In this document: positions 24,550 through 31,593 of the stretch, in pieces
Layout of the letters: each line of letters starts with the position of its first letter
Numbering within the stretch: position 1 is the stretch's first letter
Origin: Cellulomonas cellasea
GTDB lineage: Bacteria > Actinomycetota > Actinomycetes > Actinomycetales > Cellulomonadaceae
Reading direction: 5' to 3'
Length of the DNA: 36,194 nucleotides
Assembly (NCBI RefSeq): GCF_006538745.1
Contig: NZ_BJLR01000002.1
Span: 1-36,194 of the forward strand
Program-made: the position numbers and the translations under genes
Notes under the pieces: generated by a model
The model's database searches: none
The model's input: only the letters and a program-made list of their open reading frames with translations
Told to the model about the DNA's origin: nothing

Positions 24550-24595
24550 GTGGTTTCCCCATCCCGGGGCCGCGCCGGTGCGACCCCCCGGGGAT

Positions 24596-24601
24596 ACCGT
24601 A
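24596..24601 (-). promoter_or_regulatory. Candidate -10 box for the Tat-exported protein
   Basis: TACGGT on the minus strand (24601-24596) is about 46 nt upstream of the ATG at 24549. No good -35 was seen at 16-18 nt. Confidence 0.3.
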
Positions 24602-24723
24602 GTGACACGATTCACGAACCGGAAGAACCGGGCATCGACTCCCCCCGATCGGGTAACGAGCCGGCGCATGATGGGCCGCGGGCGGAGCGCCGATCGGGTG
24701 CGTGCGGGAGCGGGCAGACGGGC

Positions 24724-25152
24724 TCAGGAGAGCCGGACGACCGCCTGCGCCTTGCCCAGCACGCGGGCGCCGCCCGACGTGACCGTGAGGTCGACGCGGA
24801 CCGTGCCGGCGTCGGCGTCGAGCGCCCCGACCGTGGCGACGACCTCGACCACTGCGTGGCCCGGGTCGGGGACCGGGACCGGACGGGTGAACCGGACCTG
24901 GTAGTCGACGACCGCACCCGGGTCCTGCGCCCAGTCCGCGACGACGGTGGCCGCGGCGCCCATCGTCCACATGCCGTGCGCGATGACGCCGGGCAGACCG
25001 ACCTCGGTCGCGACGCGCTCGTTCCAGTGGATGGGGTTGAAGTCACCGCTGGCGCCGGCGTACCGGACGAGGCGCGCGCGGTCGACGGTGAGCTCGGCGC
25101 GGCCGACCTCCTGGCCGACGGCGAGGTCCGCGAGGACGGGGCGGCCACTCAT
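24724..25152 (-). CDS. MaoC-family hotdog dehydratase subunit (HadB-like)
   Basis: This is a 142-residue single-hotdog protein. The hydratase-2 signature is clear: YAGASGDFNPIHWNERVATEVGLPGVIAHGMWTMG, with catalytic Asp and His in the D-x-N-P-x-H motif. In mycobacteria the homologue HadB carries the catalytic residues of the (3R)-hydroxyacyl-ACP dehydratase of FAS-II. Its partner HadA is encoded immediately upstream; the stop and start share one base (TGATG at 25150-25154). In an organism presumably lacking mycolic acids the natural substrate is unclear, and a general hydroxyacyl dehydratase is the safe reading. Confidence 0.9.
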   Translation of the reverse strand: MSGRPVLADLAVGQEVGRAELTVDRARLVRYAGASGDFNPIHWNERVATEVGLPGVIAHGMWTMGAAATVVADWAQDPGAVVDYQVRFTRPVPVPDPGHAVVEVVATVGALDADAGTVRVDLTVTSGGARVLGKAQAVVRLS

Positions 25153-25601
25153 CAGGAGCCCTCCCCGCGCACCGCGAGCGTCGAGACGACGGTCGCGACC
25201 GGTGCACCGTCCGCGTCGGCGATCTCGGCGCGGGTCGTGATCATCGCGAGGCCGGCGCGCTCGGTGATCGAGTCGACGTGCAGGACCGTCACCAGGCGGT
25301 CGCCCGCGTGGATGGGTCGGTGGTGCGTGAACCGCTCGTCGGCATGCACGACCCGGCTGAAGTCGATCCCGGCGGCCGGGTCGGTGAACAGCTGGGCCTC
25401 GGCACGCTGCGCGACCACGACCGCGAAGGTCGGGGGCGCGATGACGTCCGGCTGACCGAGAGCGCGCGCGGCATCCACGTCGGTGTGGGCGGGGTGCGTG
25501 GCGCACACGGCGTCCGCGAACTCACGGAGCTTCTCGCGTGCGACCTCGTAGGGCGCGTTCGCGGGATAGGTGCGTCCCGCGTACTCGGTGTTGACCGGCA
25601 C
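25152..25601 (-). CDS. MaoC-like N-terminal hotdog dehydratase subunit (HadA-like, UPF0336)
   Basis: This is a 149-residue hotdog-fold protein. It starts VNTEYAGRTYPANAPYEVAREKLREFADAV and contains DVIAPPTFAVVVAQRA and HADERFTHHRPIHAGDRL, matching the FAS1-DH-like N-terminal MaoC family (UPF0336, mycobacterial HadA). In that family this subunit lacks the D-x-x-x-x-H catalytic pair and heterodimerises with the MaoC subunit, here encoded directly downstream. The start is GTG at 25601. It follows rpmG by 21 nt, the conserved actinobacterial order rpmG, hadA, hadB. Confidence 0.9.
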   Translation of the reverse strand: MPVNTEYAGRTYPANAPYEVAREKLREFADAVCATHPAHTDVDAARALGQPDVIAPPTFAVVVAQRAEAQLFTDPAAGIDFSRVVHADERFTHHRPIHAGDRLVTVLHVDSITERAGLAMITTRAEIADADGAPVATVVSTLAVRGEGS

Positions 25602-25622
25602 GGCTGGCGTGGGCGCCAGGCG

Positions 25623-25793
25623 TCAGCGGGTCTCGCGGTGCGCCGTGTGACGACCGTCGCGCGGGCAGAACTTCTTCAGCTCCAGGCGGTCGGGGTCGTT
25701 ACGACGGTTCTTCTTGGTGATGTAGTTCCGCTCCTTGCACTCGGTGCACGCGAGCGTGATCTTCGGGCGGACGTCGGAGCTCTTGCTGGCCAT
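25623..25793 (-). CDS. rpmG: 50S ribosomal protein L33
   Basis: This is a 56-residue protein, too short to stand out among shadow frames. The translation begins [19 protein letters not shown] and continues [23 protein letters not shown], ending TAHRETR: unmistakable L33. The first zinc-ribbon pair (C16, C19) is intact. In the second knuckle only C43 remains and the usual fourth Cys is Asp (FCPRDGRH). The ATG at 25793 follows a purine-rich GAGGTGGCAAG stretch. The gene lies between tRNA-Met and hadA, as in many actinobacteria. Confidence 0.96.
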   Translation of the reverse strand: MASKSSDVRPKITLACTECKERNYITKKNRRNDPDRLELKKFCPRDGRHTAHRETR

Positions 25794-25875
25794 GGTCTTG
25801 CCACCTCTCGCGCCCCGGGGCGCAACGTACTGGTCGCACGCGTCGCCGGCCGACGCGCGGTTGTGTTCTTGGCGG

Positions 25876-25949
25876 TAGCGGGAGCGGGACTCGAACCCGC
25901 GACACCACGATTATGAGCCGTGTGCTCTAACCACCTGAGCTACCCCGCC
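25876..25949 (-). tRNA. tRNA-Met (anticodon CAT)
   Basis: A 74-nt cloverleaf reads on the minus strand. The acceptor is GGCGGGG/TCCCGCT with G-U pairs at both ends and discriminator A. The anticodon loop is CTCATAA and the T-arm GCGGGTTCGAGTCCCGC. The paired 1-72 position suggests elongator rather than initiator. A lysidine-modified Ile tRNA cannot be excluded from sequence. It stands before rpmG. Confidence 0.94.
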
Positions 25950-26011
25950 TTCATCGGTGCGCGGGGGCCGCTCCGCTCTTGCGAGCGTCACAGCCCCCGA
26001 CACACCAACAG

Positions 26012-26084
26012 AGCCCCGAAAGGGAATCGAACCCTTGACCTTCTCCTTACCATGGAGACGCTCTGCCGACTGAGCTATCGGGGC
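26012..26084 (-). tRNA. tRNA-Thr (anticodon GGT)
   Basis: A 73-nt cloverleaf reads on the minus strand. The acceptor is GCCCCGA/TCGGGGC, the anticodon stem is TCTCC/GGAGA with loop ATGGTAA, and the T-arm contains GGTTCGATTCC. The order tRNA-Thr, tRNA-Met, rpmG is the same as in mycobacteria. Confidence 0.95.
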
Positions 26085-26094
26085 AGCGCGTGCA

Positions 26095-26124
26095 AGGTTA
26101 CACGGGCCTGGCCGTCGCTGCGAA
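26095..26124 (-). promoter_or_regulatory. Promoter of the tRNA-Thr/tRNA-Met/rpmG unit
   Basis: On the minus strand TTCGCA (26124-26119), an 18-nt spacer and TAACCT (26100-26095) lie 10 nt before the 5' end of tRNA-Thr, a position expected for a tRNA promoter. Confidence 0.55.
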
Positions 26125-26330
26125 ATCGGGCCCCGTCGGGCGGCCATGCGGGAGCCCCGGACACCGCAGCGGCGCACCGCAGCGCCCCGCCTGCTCACCC
26201 GAGCGGCGTGCCGCATCGTGAGACCGCGGTGACTCCAGGCGGGTGATCTGCGCCCGCGCAGAGCCCCTGATCTCGGGTGAACCGAGCGGGAACGGCTGCG
26301 CGGCGCCGCGGCGTCCGTCAGAGTACGTCC

Positions 26331-26534
26331 GTGCCCATCGACGATGCCCTCCGCGTGGAGATCACCGACGCCGACGTGCGCGCTGCCAAGCGGGACTGGC
26401 TCGCGGCGCGTGACGGCGGCGAGCCCGCCGTGACCGTCGAGACCACGTTCTGGCTCTACCGCACGCTCATGTCGACGCAGGCCCAGCAGCTCGCGGACGA
26501 CCTGCGCCGCGCGCGCCGCGCCGACCACCCCTGA
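26331..26534 (+). CDS. Small hypothetical protein (67 aa)
   Basis: This is a 67-residue soluble, helical-looking protein with many charged residues (VEITDADVRAAKRDWLAARDGG ending in QAQQLADDLRRARRADHP). GTG at 26331 has TACGTC just upstream, so it could be leaderless. Codon choice (G/C at third positions) fits coding. I recognise no family. An in-frame earlier start at 26277 would add an Arg-rich, unlikely N-terminus. Confidence 0.6.
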   Translation: MPIDDALRVEITDADVRAAKRDWLAARDGGEPAVTVETTFWLYRTLMSTQAQQLADDLRRARRADHP

Positions 26535-26619
26535 CCCAACTCCCTCCGGCGTCCGCCACCCCGCCCACCGGCGGGTGGCGAAACGTTTAGGGAAGTCGCG
26601 GGCGACATATCGGGCGTGC

Positions 26620-26625
26620 CAGCAT
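26620..26625 (+). promoter_or_regulatory. -10 box of a leaderless promoter for the lipoprotein gene
   Basis: CAGCAT ends 7 nt before ATG at 26633, with no Shine-Dalgarno sequence in between. Confidence 0.35.
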
Positions 26626-26632
26626 CCCCGCC

Positions 26633-27082
26633 ATGTCCACCCGACGGCGCACGTCGCCCGCAGCAGCCCTCGCCCTCGTCCTCGGCCTCGCCCTCACGGC
26701 GGGGTGCACCGGCTCGTCGGACGAGCCCGCCGACGCCGGGTCCACGGGCGGTGAGCTGACCTGGCCCGAGGCGATCGACGTCGAGGAGGCCGAGGGCGAG
26801 TTCTGGGTGGTGTGGACCGGGGTCGCGGAGTCGGGCGCCGACGTCGAGGCCGCGCTCCAGCCGTCGGTCGACGCGCTGGCCGAGGTCGGGTACGACACGC
26901 TGCCGTGGGACCCGAAGTGCCAGTCGGGCGCCGAGGAGAGCCTCATCGCCCTCACGGGCTACACCGACCCGCTCGGTGTGGGCGTGCCCTTCGCCTCCGC
27001 CGAGGACGCCGGCGCGTTCGACACGCTCTACGAGGGTGCGGTCGTGACCGTCACTCCCGGCACCCACACCTGCGCCGCCTGA
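26633..27082 (+). CDS. Putative lipoprotein of unknown function
   Basis: This is a 149-residue protein. A basic N-terminus (MSTRRR), a hydrophobic core and the lipobox LTAGC (lipidated Cys25) mark it as an exported lipoprotein. The mature part is acidic and contains two further Cys (PKCQSGAE and THTCAA) that could form a disulfide. No family was recognised. It is monocistronic and followed by the hairpin shared with tRNA-Tyr. Confidence 0.82.
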   Translation: MSTRRRTSPAAALALVLGLALTAGCTGSSDEPADAGSTGGELTWPEAIDVEEAEGEFWVVWTGVAESGADVEAALQPSVDALAEVGYDTLPWDPKCQSGAEESLIALTGYTDPLGVGVPFASAEDAGAFDTLYEGAVVTVTPGTHTCAA

Positions 27083-27194
27083 CCCCGCCGGCCGCGGAGG
27101 GCTCCGCAGCAGACCGCGCACCGCAGCCGCGCACCGCAGACCCGCACACCCAGCCCCTCACGCGGCCGTCCCGCACGCCGCACTCCCCTGCACA

Positions 27195-27235
27195 GCAGAA
27201 CGGGCGTCCTCTCGTCGAGAGGACGCCCGTTCTGC
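27195..27235. terminator. Bidirectional perfect hairpin between the lipoprotein gene and tRNA-Tyr
   Basis: Two 20-nt arms are perfectly complementary around a single central T (27195-27214 and 27216-27235). In practice the loop is about 5 nt. It lies 6 nt beyond the 3' end of tRNA-Tyr on the minus strand and about 110 nt after the lipoprotein stop on the plus strand. There is no U-tract. Confidence 0.8.
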
Positions 27236-27240
27236 CTGGG

Positions 27241-27322
27241 TGGCGGGTGAGGGATTCGAACCCCCGTAGGCGTTGCCAGCTGATTTACAGTCAGCCCCCT
27301 TTGGCCACTCGGGTAACCCGCC
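27241..27322 (-). tRNA. tRNA-Tyr (anticodon GTA)
   Basis: An 82-nt class II tRNA reads on the minus strand. The acceptor is GGCGGGT/ACCCGCC with discriminator A. The anticodon loop contains TGTAAA (GTA), and a long variable arm is followed by the T-arm GGGGGTTCGAATCCCTC. Confidence 0.95.
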
Positions 27323-27355
27323 AGGGTCGCGCACCGCGGACGGCGTGCGCGTGGA

Positions 27356-27361
27356 AGGATA
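27356..27361 (-). promoter_or_regulatory. -10 box for tRNA-Tyr
   Basis: TATCCT on the minus strand (27361-27356), preceded by TGC (an extended -10), lies 34 nt upstream of the tRNA-Tyr 5' end. Confidence 0.45.
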
Positions 27362-27580
27362 GCAACGAATCCGAGGTGCGTGCGCATCCGCCCAGCCGCT
27401 GCCCCTCGCGGCGAGCGCACCGCCCGGCCGGCGCGCCGCCGGACCGGGGAGGCGCACGGAGCAGACCGGGAGGCGCCGGGCACCGTACGGTGCTCGTGGT
27501 CGCCGCGCACGCACCCGACCGACCGCAGGACACACCGAGAGACGCCGGGCCCCTCGGGGCGCCCGGCAAGGAGGACAACC

Positions 27581-28078
27581 ATGGCGAGCGAGTCGTCGTT
27601 CGACGTCGTCAGCAAGGTCGACCGGCAGGAGGTCGACAACGCGCTGAACCAGGCCGTCAAGGAGATCCAGCAGCGCTACGACTTCAAGAACGTCGGGGCG
27701 TCGATCGCCTGGAGCGGCGAGAAGATCGTCATGGCCGCGAACTCCGCGGAGCGCGTGCTCGCGATCCTCGACGTCTTCGAGACCAAGCTCATCAAGCGCG
27801 GGATCTCGCTGAAGTCGCTCGACGTGGGCGAGCGCGAGCCCAAGCCGTCGGGCAAGGAGTACCGCCTCGAGGCCCTGATCAAGGAGGGCCTGAGCAGCGA
27901 GATCGCCAAGAAGATCGGCAAGCTCGTGCGCGACGAGGGCCCCAAGGGCGTCAAGTCGACGATCACCGGCGACGAGGTGCGGGTCTCGGCGAAGAGCCGC
28001 GACGACCTGCAGGAGGTCATCGCGCTGCTCAAGGGCGCCGACCTGGACGCGGCGCTGCAGTTCACGAACTACCGCTGA
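27581..28078 (+). CDS. yajQ: YajQ-family cyclic-di-GMP-binding protein
   Basis: This is a 165-residue protein of normal length. Family motifs are [19 protein letters not shown] at the start, [45 protein letters not shown] and the C-terminal [18 protein letters not shown]. It has the double ferredoxin-like fold. YajQ proteins bind nucleotides or cyclic-di-GMP; in Xanthomonas the homologue modulates a transcription factor. The role in actinobacteria is unclear. ATG at 27581 has a strong AAGGAGG 6 nt upstream, in contrast to the leaderless genes nearby. Confidence 0.95.
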   Translation: MASESSFDVVSKVDRQEVDNALNQAVKEIQQRYDFKNVGASIAWSGEKIVMAANSAERVLAILDVFETKLIKRGISLKSLDVGEREPKPSGKEYRLEALIKEGLSSEIAKKIGKLVRDEGPKGVKSTITGDEVRVSAKSRDDLQEVIALLKGADLDAALQFTNYR

Positions 28079-28146
28079 GCGGACGCCCGCGGCCGGTGCG
28101 ACCGGCAGCTGCGCGGGGCAGCGTGCGAGGCAGGCCCGAGGGCAGC

Positions 28147-28187
28147 GTGCGAGGGGCCGGTCGTCGTCGACGACCGGCCCCTCGCAC
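28147..28187. terminator. Bidirectional perfect hairpin between yajQ and the FAD oxidoreductase gene
   Basis: Two 20-nt perfectly complementary arms around a central T (28147-28166 and 28168-28187) lie between the convergent stops at 28078 and 28196. There is no U-tract. Confidence 0.85.
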
Positions 28188-28195
28188 GTCCGGTC

Positions 28196-29410
28196 CTACA
28201 CGTCGACGGTCGCAAACCGGGCGAGCGTGAAGGCGGCCAGGTCCGGCGCCGCGGCCGACGGGTCCGCGGGGCCGACGGCGAGGTCGGCGAGGAGCTGGCC
28301 CAGCGCGGGGGCGAGCGCCGCGCCGTCGCCGCCGAAGCCCGCGCCGACGACGACCGGCCCGACGCGGTCGACGAGGAAGCCGCCGTCCGGGGTGGTCGTC
28401 GCCGTCCGGGTCACGGGCTCGGCGCGGTCGGGGTCGAGGCCGGGCAGCCACGCCTCGACGTACGCGCGCAGGACGTCCGGCCCGGCGCTCGTGGCGGGCG
28501 CGTCGGCCTCCGCGTCCTGGGCCGGCACCCGGTGGCCGACGACGGCCCCGATGCCGGGCACGTGCCGCCCGTCGACCGCGAGCGCCGGGTAGCCCTCGTC
28601 GACGCCGAGCGAGCCGCGCGCCTCGGCGTGGGCCTCCGGGTCGACGTGGTGCGTGAAGCTGACCCACTCCTCGCCGCGCAGCGACGCGTCCCGCGCGGCG
28701 AACCGGGCCGGCTCGGTGCGGGCGACGCGGATCTCCGGGAGGTGCTCGAGGCCGGGGACGCCGTCGACGAGCCCCGCGGTCGCCGCACCCGCGGCGACCA
28801 CCACGGCCCCGACGACGAGCTCGTGCTCGGGCGTGTAGCCGCTCTCGTTCACTCCCCCGGCGACGCGGACGCGGGCGCCGCCGTCCTCGGTCGCGGTCAC
28901 GGCGAGGACCTCGGCGCCGTGGCGCACCGTCGCACCGTGCGCGACGGCCTGCCGCTGCAGCAGGGCGACGGTCCGGCGGGCGTCGACGCGCGCCGCGGAC
29001 GGCTGCACGATCACGCGGTCGTCGAACCGCATGCCGGGCCAGCGCTCGCCGGCCTCGGGCCCGGTGAGGTACTCGAACGGCGCTCCGCACGCGAGGAGCG
29101 CCTCGGTGACGGGCCGGACGGCGCGCACGGGGCCGTGCTCGACGCTCGCGACCGGTGTCAGCAGCTCCTCGCCCGACTCCGACCCCAGCGTGACCCACCA
29201 CGCGTGCGCGGACTGCGCGAGGCGGACGTACGCGACGTCGGGGTGCGCGAGCCGCACGATCTGCTCGTCCCCGGTCTCGGGGAGCGCGACGTCGGCCGCC
29301 TGGCGCTCGAGGAGCACGACCGGGACGCCCCTTCGCGCGAGGGCCCAGGCCGTCGCCGACCCGGCCGCCCCGCCGCCGACCACGGCGACCTCGTACGCGC
29401 GTTCCCCCAT
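28196..29410 (-). CDS. FAD-dependent oxidoreductase, sarcosine/N-methyl-amino-acid oxidase-like
   Basis: This is a 404-residue protein. The N-terminal dinucleotide-binding motif is VAVVGGGAAGSATAWALARRGVPVVLLER. The body follows the DAO/monomeric sarcosine oxidase pattern, with IVRLAHPDVAYVRLAQ, TGPEAGERWPGMRF and C-terminal TTTPDGGFLVD plus VVGAGFGGDGAALAPALGQLLADLA. The Cys that carries covalent FAD in monomeric sarcosine oxidase (five residues before the TPD motif) is Arg here, so the flavin is probably non-covalent. It likely oxidises a secondary or N-methyl amine with O2. The start ATG at 29410 has GGAGGG 6 nt upstream; GTG at 29431 is less likely. It stands alone. Confidence 0.87.
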   Translation of the reverse strand: MGERAYEVAVVGGGAAGSATAWALARRGVPVVLLERQAADVALPETGDEQIVRLAHPDVAYVRLAQSAHAWWVTLGSESGEELLTPVASVEHGPVRAVRPVTEALLACGAPFEYLTGPEAGERWPGMRFDDRVIVQPSAARVDARRTVALLQRQAVAHGATVRHGAEVLAVTATEDGGARVRVAGGVNESGYTPEHELVVGAVVVAAGAATAGLVDGVPGLEHLPEIRVARTEPARFAARDASLRGEEWVSFTHHVDPEAHAEARGSLGVDEGYPALAVDGRHVPGIGAVVGHRVPAQDAEADAPATSAGPDVLRAYVEAWLPGLDPDRAEPVTRTATTTPDGGFLVDRVGPVVVGAGFGGDGAALAPALGQLLADLAVGPADPSAAAPDLAAFTLARFATVDV

Positions 29411-29725
29411 GACCGTCCCTCCGTCGTCCACCGCTGTGCCTGAGCGGGCCCGGCACCGACCTGCGCCCGGCGTGCACCGCCCCTGTGCCGCCCGGCCCTC
29501 GTCGCTCGCGGACCCCCGCGCACGAACCGGCTCACGCTAGCGCCCGTCCCGCTCGTCCGCTTATGTCCGTTCACAGGGTGACCCGGCGCGGACCGCGAAC
29601 CGGGCGGGACGCGCGCGCGTCACCCGGATGCGCGCCGTGGTGCACCCGGACGCGACGGAGCGGGTCGACGCGCTCGGCGGTCCGCCCTCCCGGACGGCGG
29701 CCCGCTCGCGGCTCCGCGGGCGCGG
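29411..29725. other. 315-nt intergenic stretch between two minus-strand genes
   Basis: No gene was found. It should contain the promoter of the FAD oxidoreductase and the end of the htpX transcript. The least GC-rich part is around 29558-29575, a possible minus-strand promoter, but no convincing -35/-10 pair could be fixed. Confidence 0.35.
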
Positions 29726-30592
29726 TCACGCCGGCGGCAGGCCCGCCATGCGCTGCAGCCGGGCGATGCGGTCGGGCATCGGGGGGTGCGTCGCGAAGAT
29801 CCGGCCGACCCCGCCGCCCCGGAAGGGGTTTGCGATCATGAGGTGCGAGACGTCGACGAGCTCGCGGTCCTGCGGGAGCGGGCGCACCTGCGTGCCGAGC
29901 TCGAGCTTGCGCAGCGCCGACGCGAGGGCCAGCGGGTCGCCCGTGAGGCGCGCACCGTCCTCGTCGGCGTCGTACTCGCGCGTGCGGCTGACCGCGAGCT
30001 GGACGAGCATCGCGGCGAGCGGCGCGAGGATCGCCATGGCGAGCGCGGCCAGCGGGTTGCCGCCGCGGTCGCGGTCGTTGCCGCCGCCGAAGATGAGCAT
30101 CATCTGAGCGATCGAGGTGATGACGCCCGCGACGGCCGCGGCGACGCTCGACGTGAGGATGTCGCGGTTGTACACGTGCATGAGCTCGTGGCCGAGCACG
30201 CCGCGCAGCTCGCGCTCGTCGAGCAGGGCGAGGATGCCGTCGGTGCAGCACACGGCCGCGTTGCGCGGGTTGCGGCCCGTCGCGAAGGCGTTGGGGGCGG
30301 CCGTCGGGGACACGTACAGGCGCGGCATCGGCTGGCGGGCGGCGGTCGAGAGCTCGCGCACGATGCGGTACATCGCGGGCTGCTCGAGCTCGCTGACCGG
30401 TTGGGCGTGCATCGCCCGGATCGCGATCTTGTCGGAGTTCCAGTAGCTGTACGCCGTCGTCAGCACGCCGACGAGCGCGAACACCCAGATCAGCCGGCCG
30501 TTCCCGATCACCGTCCCCAGGGCCAGCAGGACGGCCCAGAGCACGCCGAAGAGCGCCGCGGTCTTGAGCCCGTTGTAGTGCTGGTGACCCAT
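29726..30592 (-). CDS. htpX: Membrane zinc metalloprotease HtpX
   Basis: This is a 288-residue M48 protease. Two membrane helices lie near the N-terminus (about 12-50). The zinc-binding site is HELMH (135-139) with the third ligand Glu206 in SRTREYDADEDGA. Two more helices lie between (about 150-170 and 181-200). Further family motifs are AAPNAFATGRNPRNAAVCCTDGIL and, near the end, FATHPPMPDRIARLQRM. HtpX degrades misfolded membrane proteins together with FtsH, with the active site facing the cytoplasm. ATG at 30592 was chosen as the start of the conserved MGHQHYNGLKT. It is divergent from the amino-acid ABC operon. Confidence 0.96.
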   Translation of the reverse strand: MGHQHYNGLKTAALFGVLWAVLLALGTVIGNGRLIWVFALVGVLTTAYSYWNSDKIAIRAMHAQPVSELEQPAMYRIVRELSTAARQPMPRLYVSPTAAPNAFATGRNPRNAAVCCTDGILALLDERELRGVLGHELMHVYNRDILTSSVAAAVAGVITSIAQMMLIFGGGNDRDRGGNPLAALAMAILAPLAAMLVQLAVSRTREYDADEDGARLTGDPLALASALRKLELGTQVRPLPQDRELVDVSHLMIANPFRGGGVGRIFATHPPMPDRIARLQRMAGLPPA

Positions 30593-30663
30593 CCGTGCGC
30601 CGCTCCCCTCGGTCCGTGCGTGCTTCCCCCCGGACAACGCGCACGGGCACGGCGACGTTCCCT

Positions 30664-30669
30664 TAGTGT
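30664..30669 (+). promoter_or_regulatory. Candidate -10 box for the amino-acid ABC operon
   Basis: TAGTGT fits TANNNT and lies 66 nt before ATG at 30736 in the divergent gap with htpX. GGAG upstream of the ATG indicates a leadered mRNA. No clear -35 was found. Confidence 0.3.
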
Positions 30670-30735
30670 GCTGACCCTGCGGGCCCGCCGACGCGCCCCA
30701 GGACCCCCACACCCCCGAGCACCTCGGAGACACCC

Positions 30736-31572
30736 ATGCGCACCCCCCGCGTCGTCGTCCTGGCCGCTGCGAGCGCCCTGGCGCTCGCGGCGTGTGCGCC
30801 CGTCGACGAGACCACCGAGGAGACCGGCGAGGGCTCGACCGGCGGCTACGTCACCGAGGGCACGCTCACCGTCGCGACGTCCGACCCCGCGTACGAGCCC
30901 TGGGTCGTCGGCGACGACCCCGCGAGCGGCGAGGGCTTCGAGGCCGCCGTCGCGTACGCCGTCGCGGACCGCCTCGGCTTCGCGGCCGAGGACGTCGAGT
31001 GGGTCACGGCGACGTTCGACCAGATCATCGCGCCCGGCGCCAAGGACTTCGACTTCGCGATCAACCAGGTGTCGATCAGCGACGAGCGCCGCGAGAACCT
31101 CGACTTCTCGTCGAGCTACTACGACACCGCGCAGGCCGTCGTGACGCTCGAGGGCAGCCCGGTCGCGGGCGCGACGACGATCGCGGAGCTCCAGGGCGCG
31201 CGGATCGGGGCGATGGTCGGCACCACGAGCCTCGACGTCGTCACCGAGACGGTCGCGCCGACCACCGACGTCGCGACGTTCAACGACAACGACCAGGTCA
31301 AGCAGGCCCTCGTGGCCGGCCTCGTCGACGCGATCGTGGTCGACCTGCCCACCGCGCTGTACATCACGGCGGCCGAGCTCGACGGCGGCGTGCTCGTCGG
31401 CCAGCTCCCCGCGGGCGACGACCCGGACCAGCTCGGGCTCGTGCTCGACAAGGACTCCCCGCTGACCGACGAGGTCACCGCCGCGGTCGACGCGCTGCGC
31501 GAGGACGGCACGCTCGCCGAGCTCGAGACCCGCTGGCTGACCGACGCGGCCGGCGCACCCGTCCTCGGCTGA
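30736..31572 (+). CDS. Amino-acid ABC transporter substrate-binding lipoprotein
   Basis: This is a 278-residue exported protein. The lipobox LAAC gives lipidated Cys20. The mature part is a family 3 solute-binding protein, with TLTVATSDPAYEPWV, GFEAAVAYAVADRLGF, FDQIIAPGAKDFDFAINQVSISDERRENLDFSSSYY, AELQGARIGAMVGTTS and a C-terminal LDKDSPLTDEVTAAVDALREDGTLAELETRW. It captures a polar amino acid outside the membrane and hands it to the permease encoded 21 nt downstream. Ligand identity cannot be read. Confidence 0.94.
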   Translation: MRTPRVVVLAAASALALAACAPVDETTEETGEGSTGGYVTEGTLTVATSDPAYEPWVVGDDPASGEGFEAAVAYAVADRLGFAAEDVEWVTATFDQIIAPGAKDFDFAINQVSISDERRENLDFSSSYYDTAQAVVTLEGSPVAGATTIAELQGARIGAMVGTTSLDVVTETVAPTTDVATFNDNDQVKQALVAGLVDAIVVDLPTALYITAAELDGGVLVGQLPAGDDPDQLGLVLDKDSPLTDEVTAAVDALREDGTLAELETRWLTDAAGAPVLG

Positions 31573-31593
31573 CGGCCCGCTCATGACCGGCCG

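Noticed and set aside
24553-24723. Possible third dehydratase subunit (HadC) next to HadB
   Set aside because: Only a 174-nt non-coding gap follows HadB before the Tat protein start; no hotdog sequence was found.
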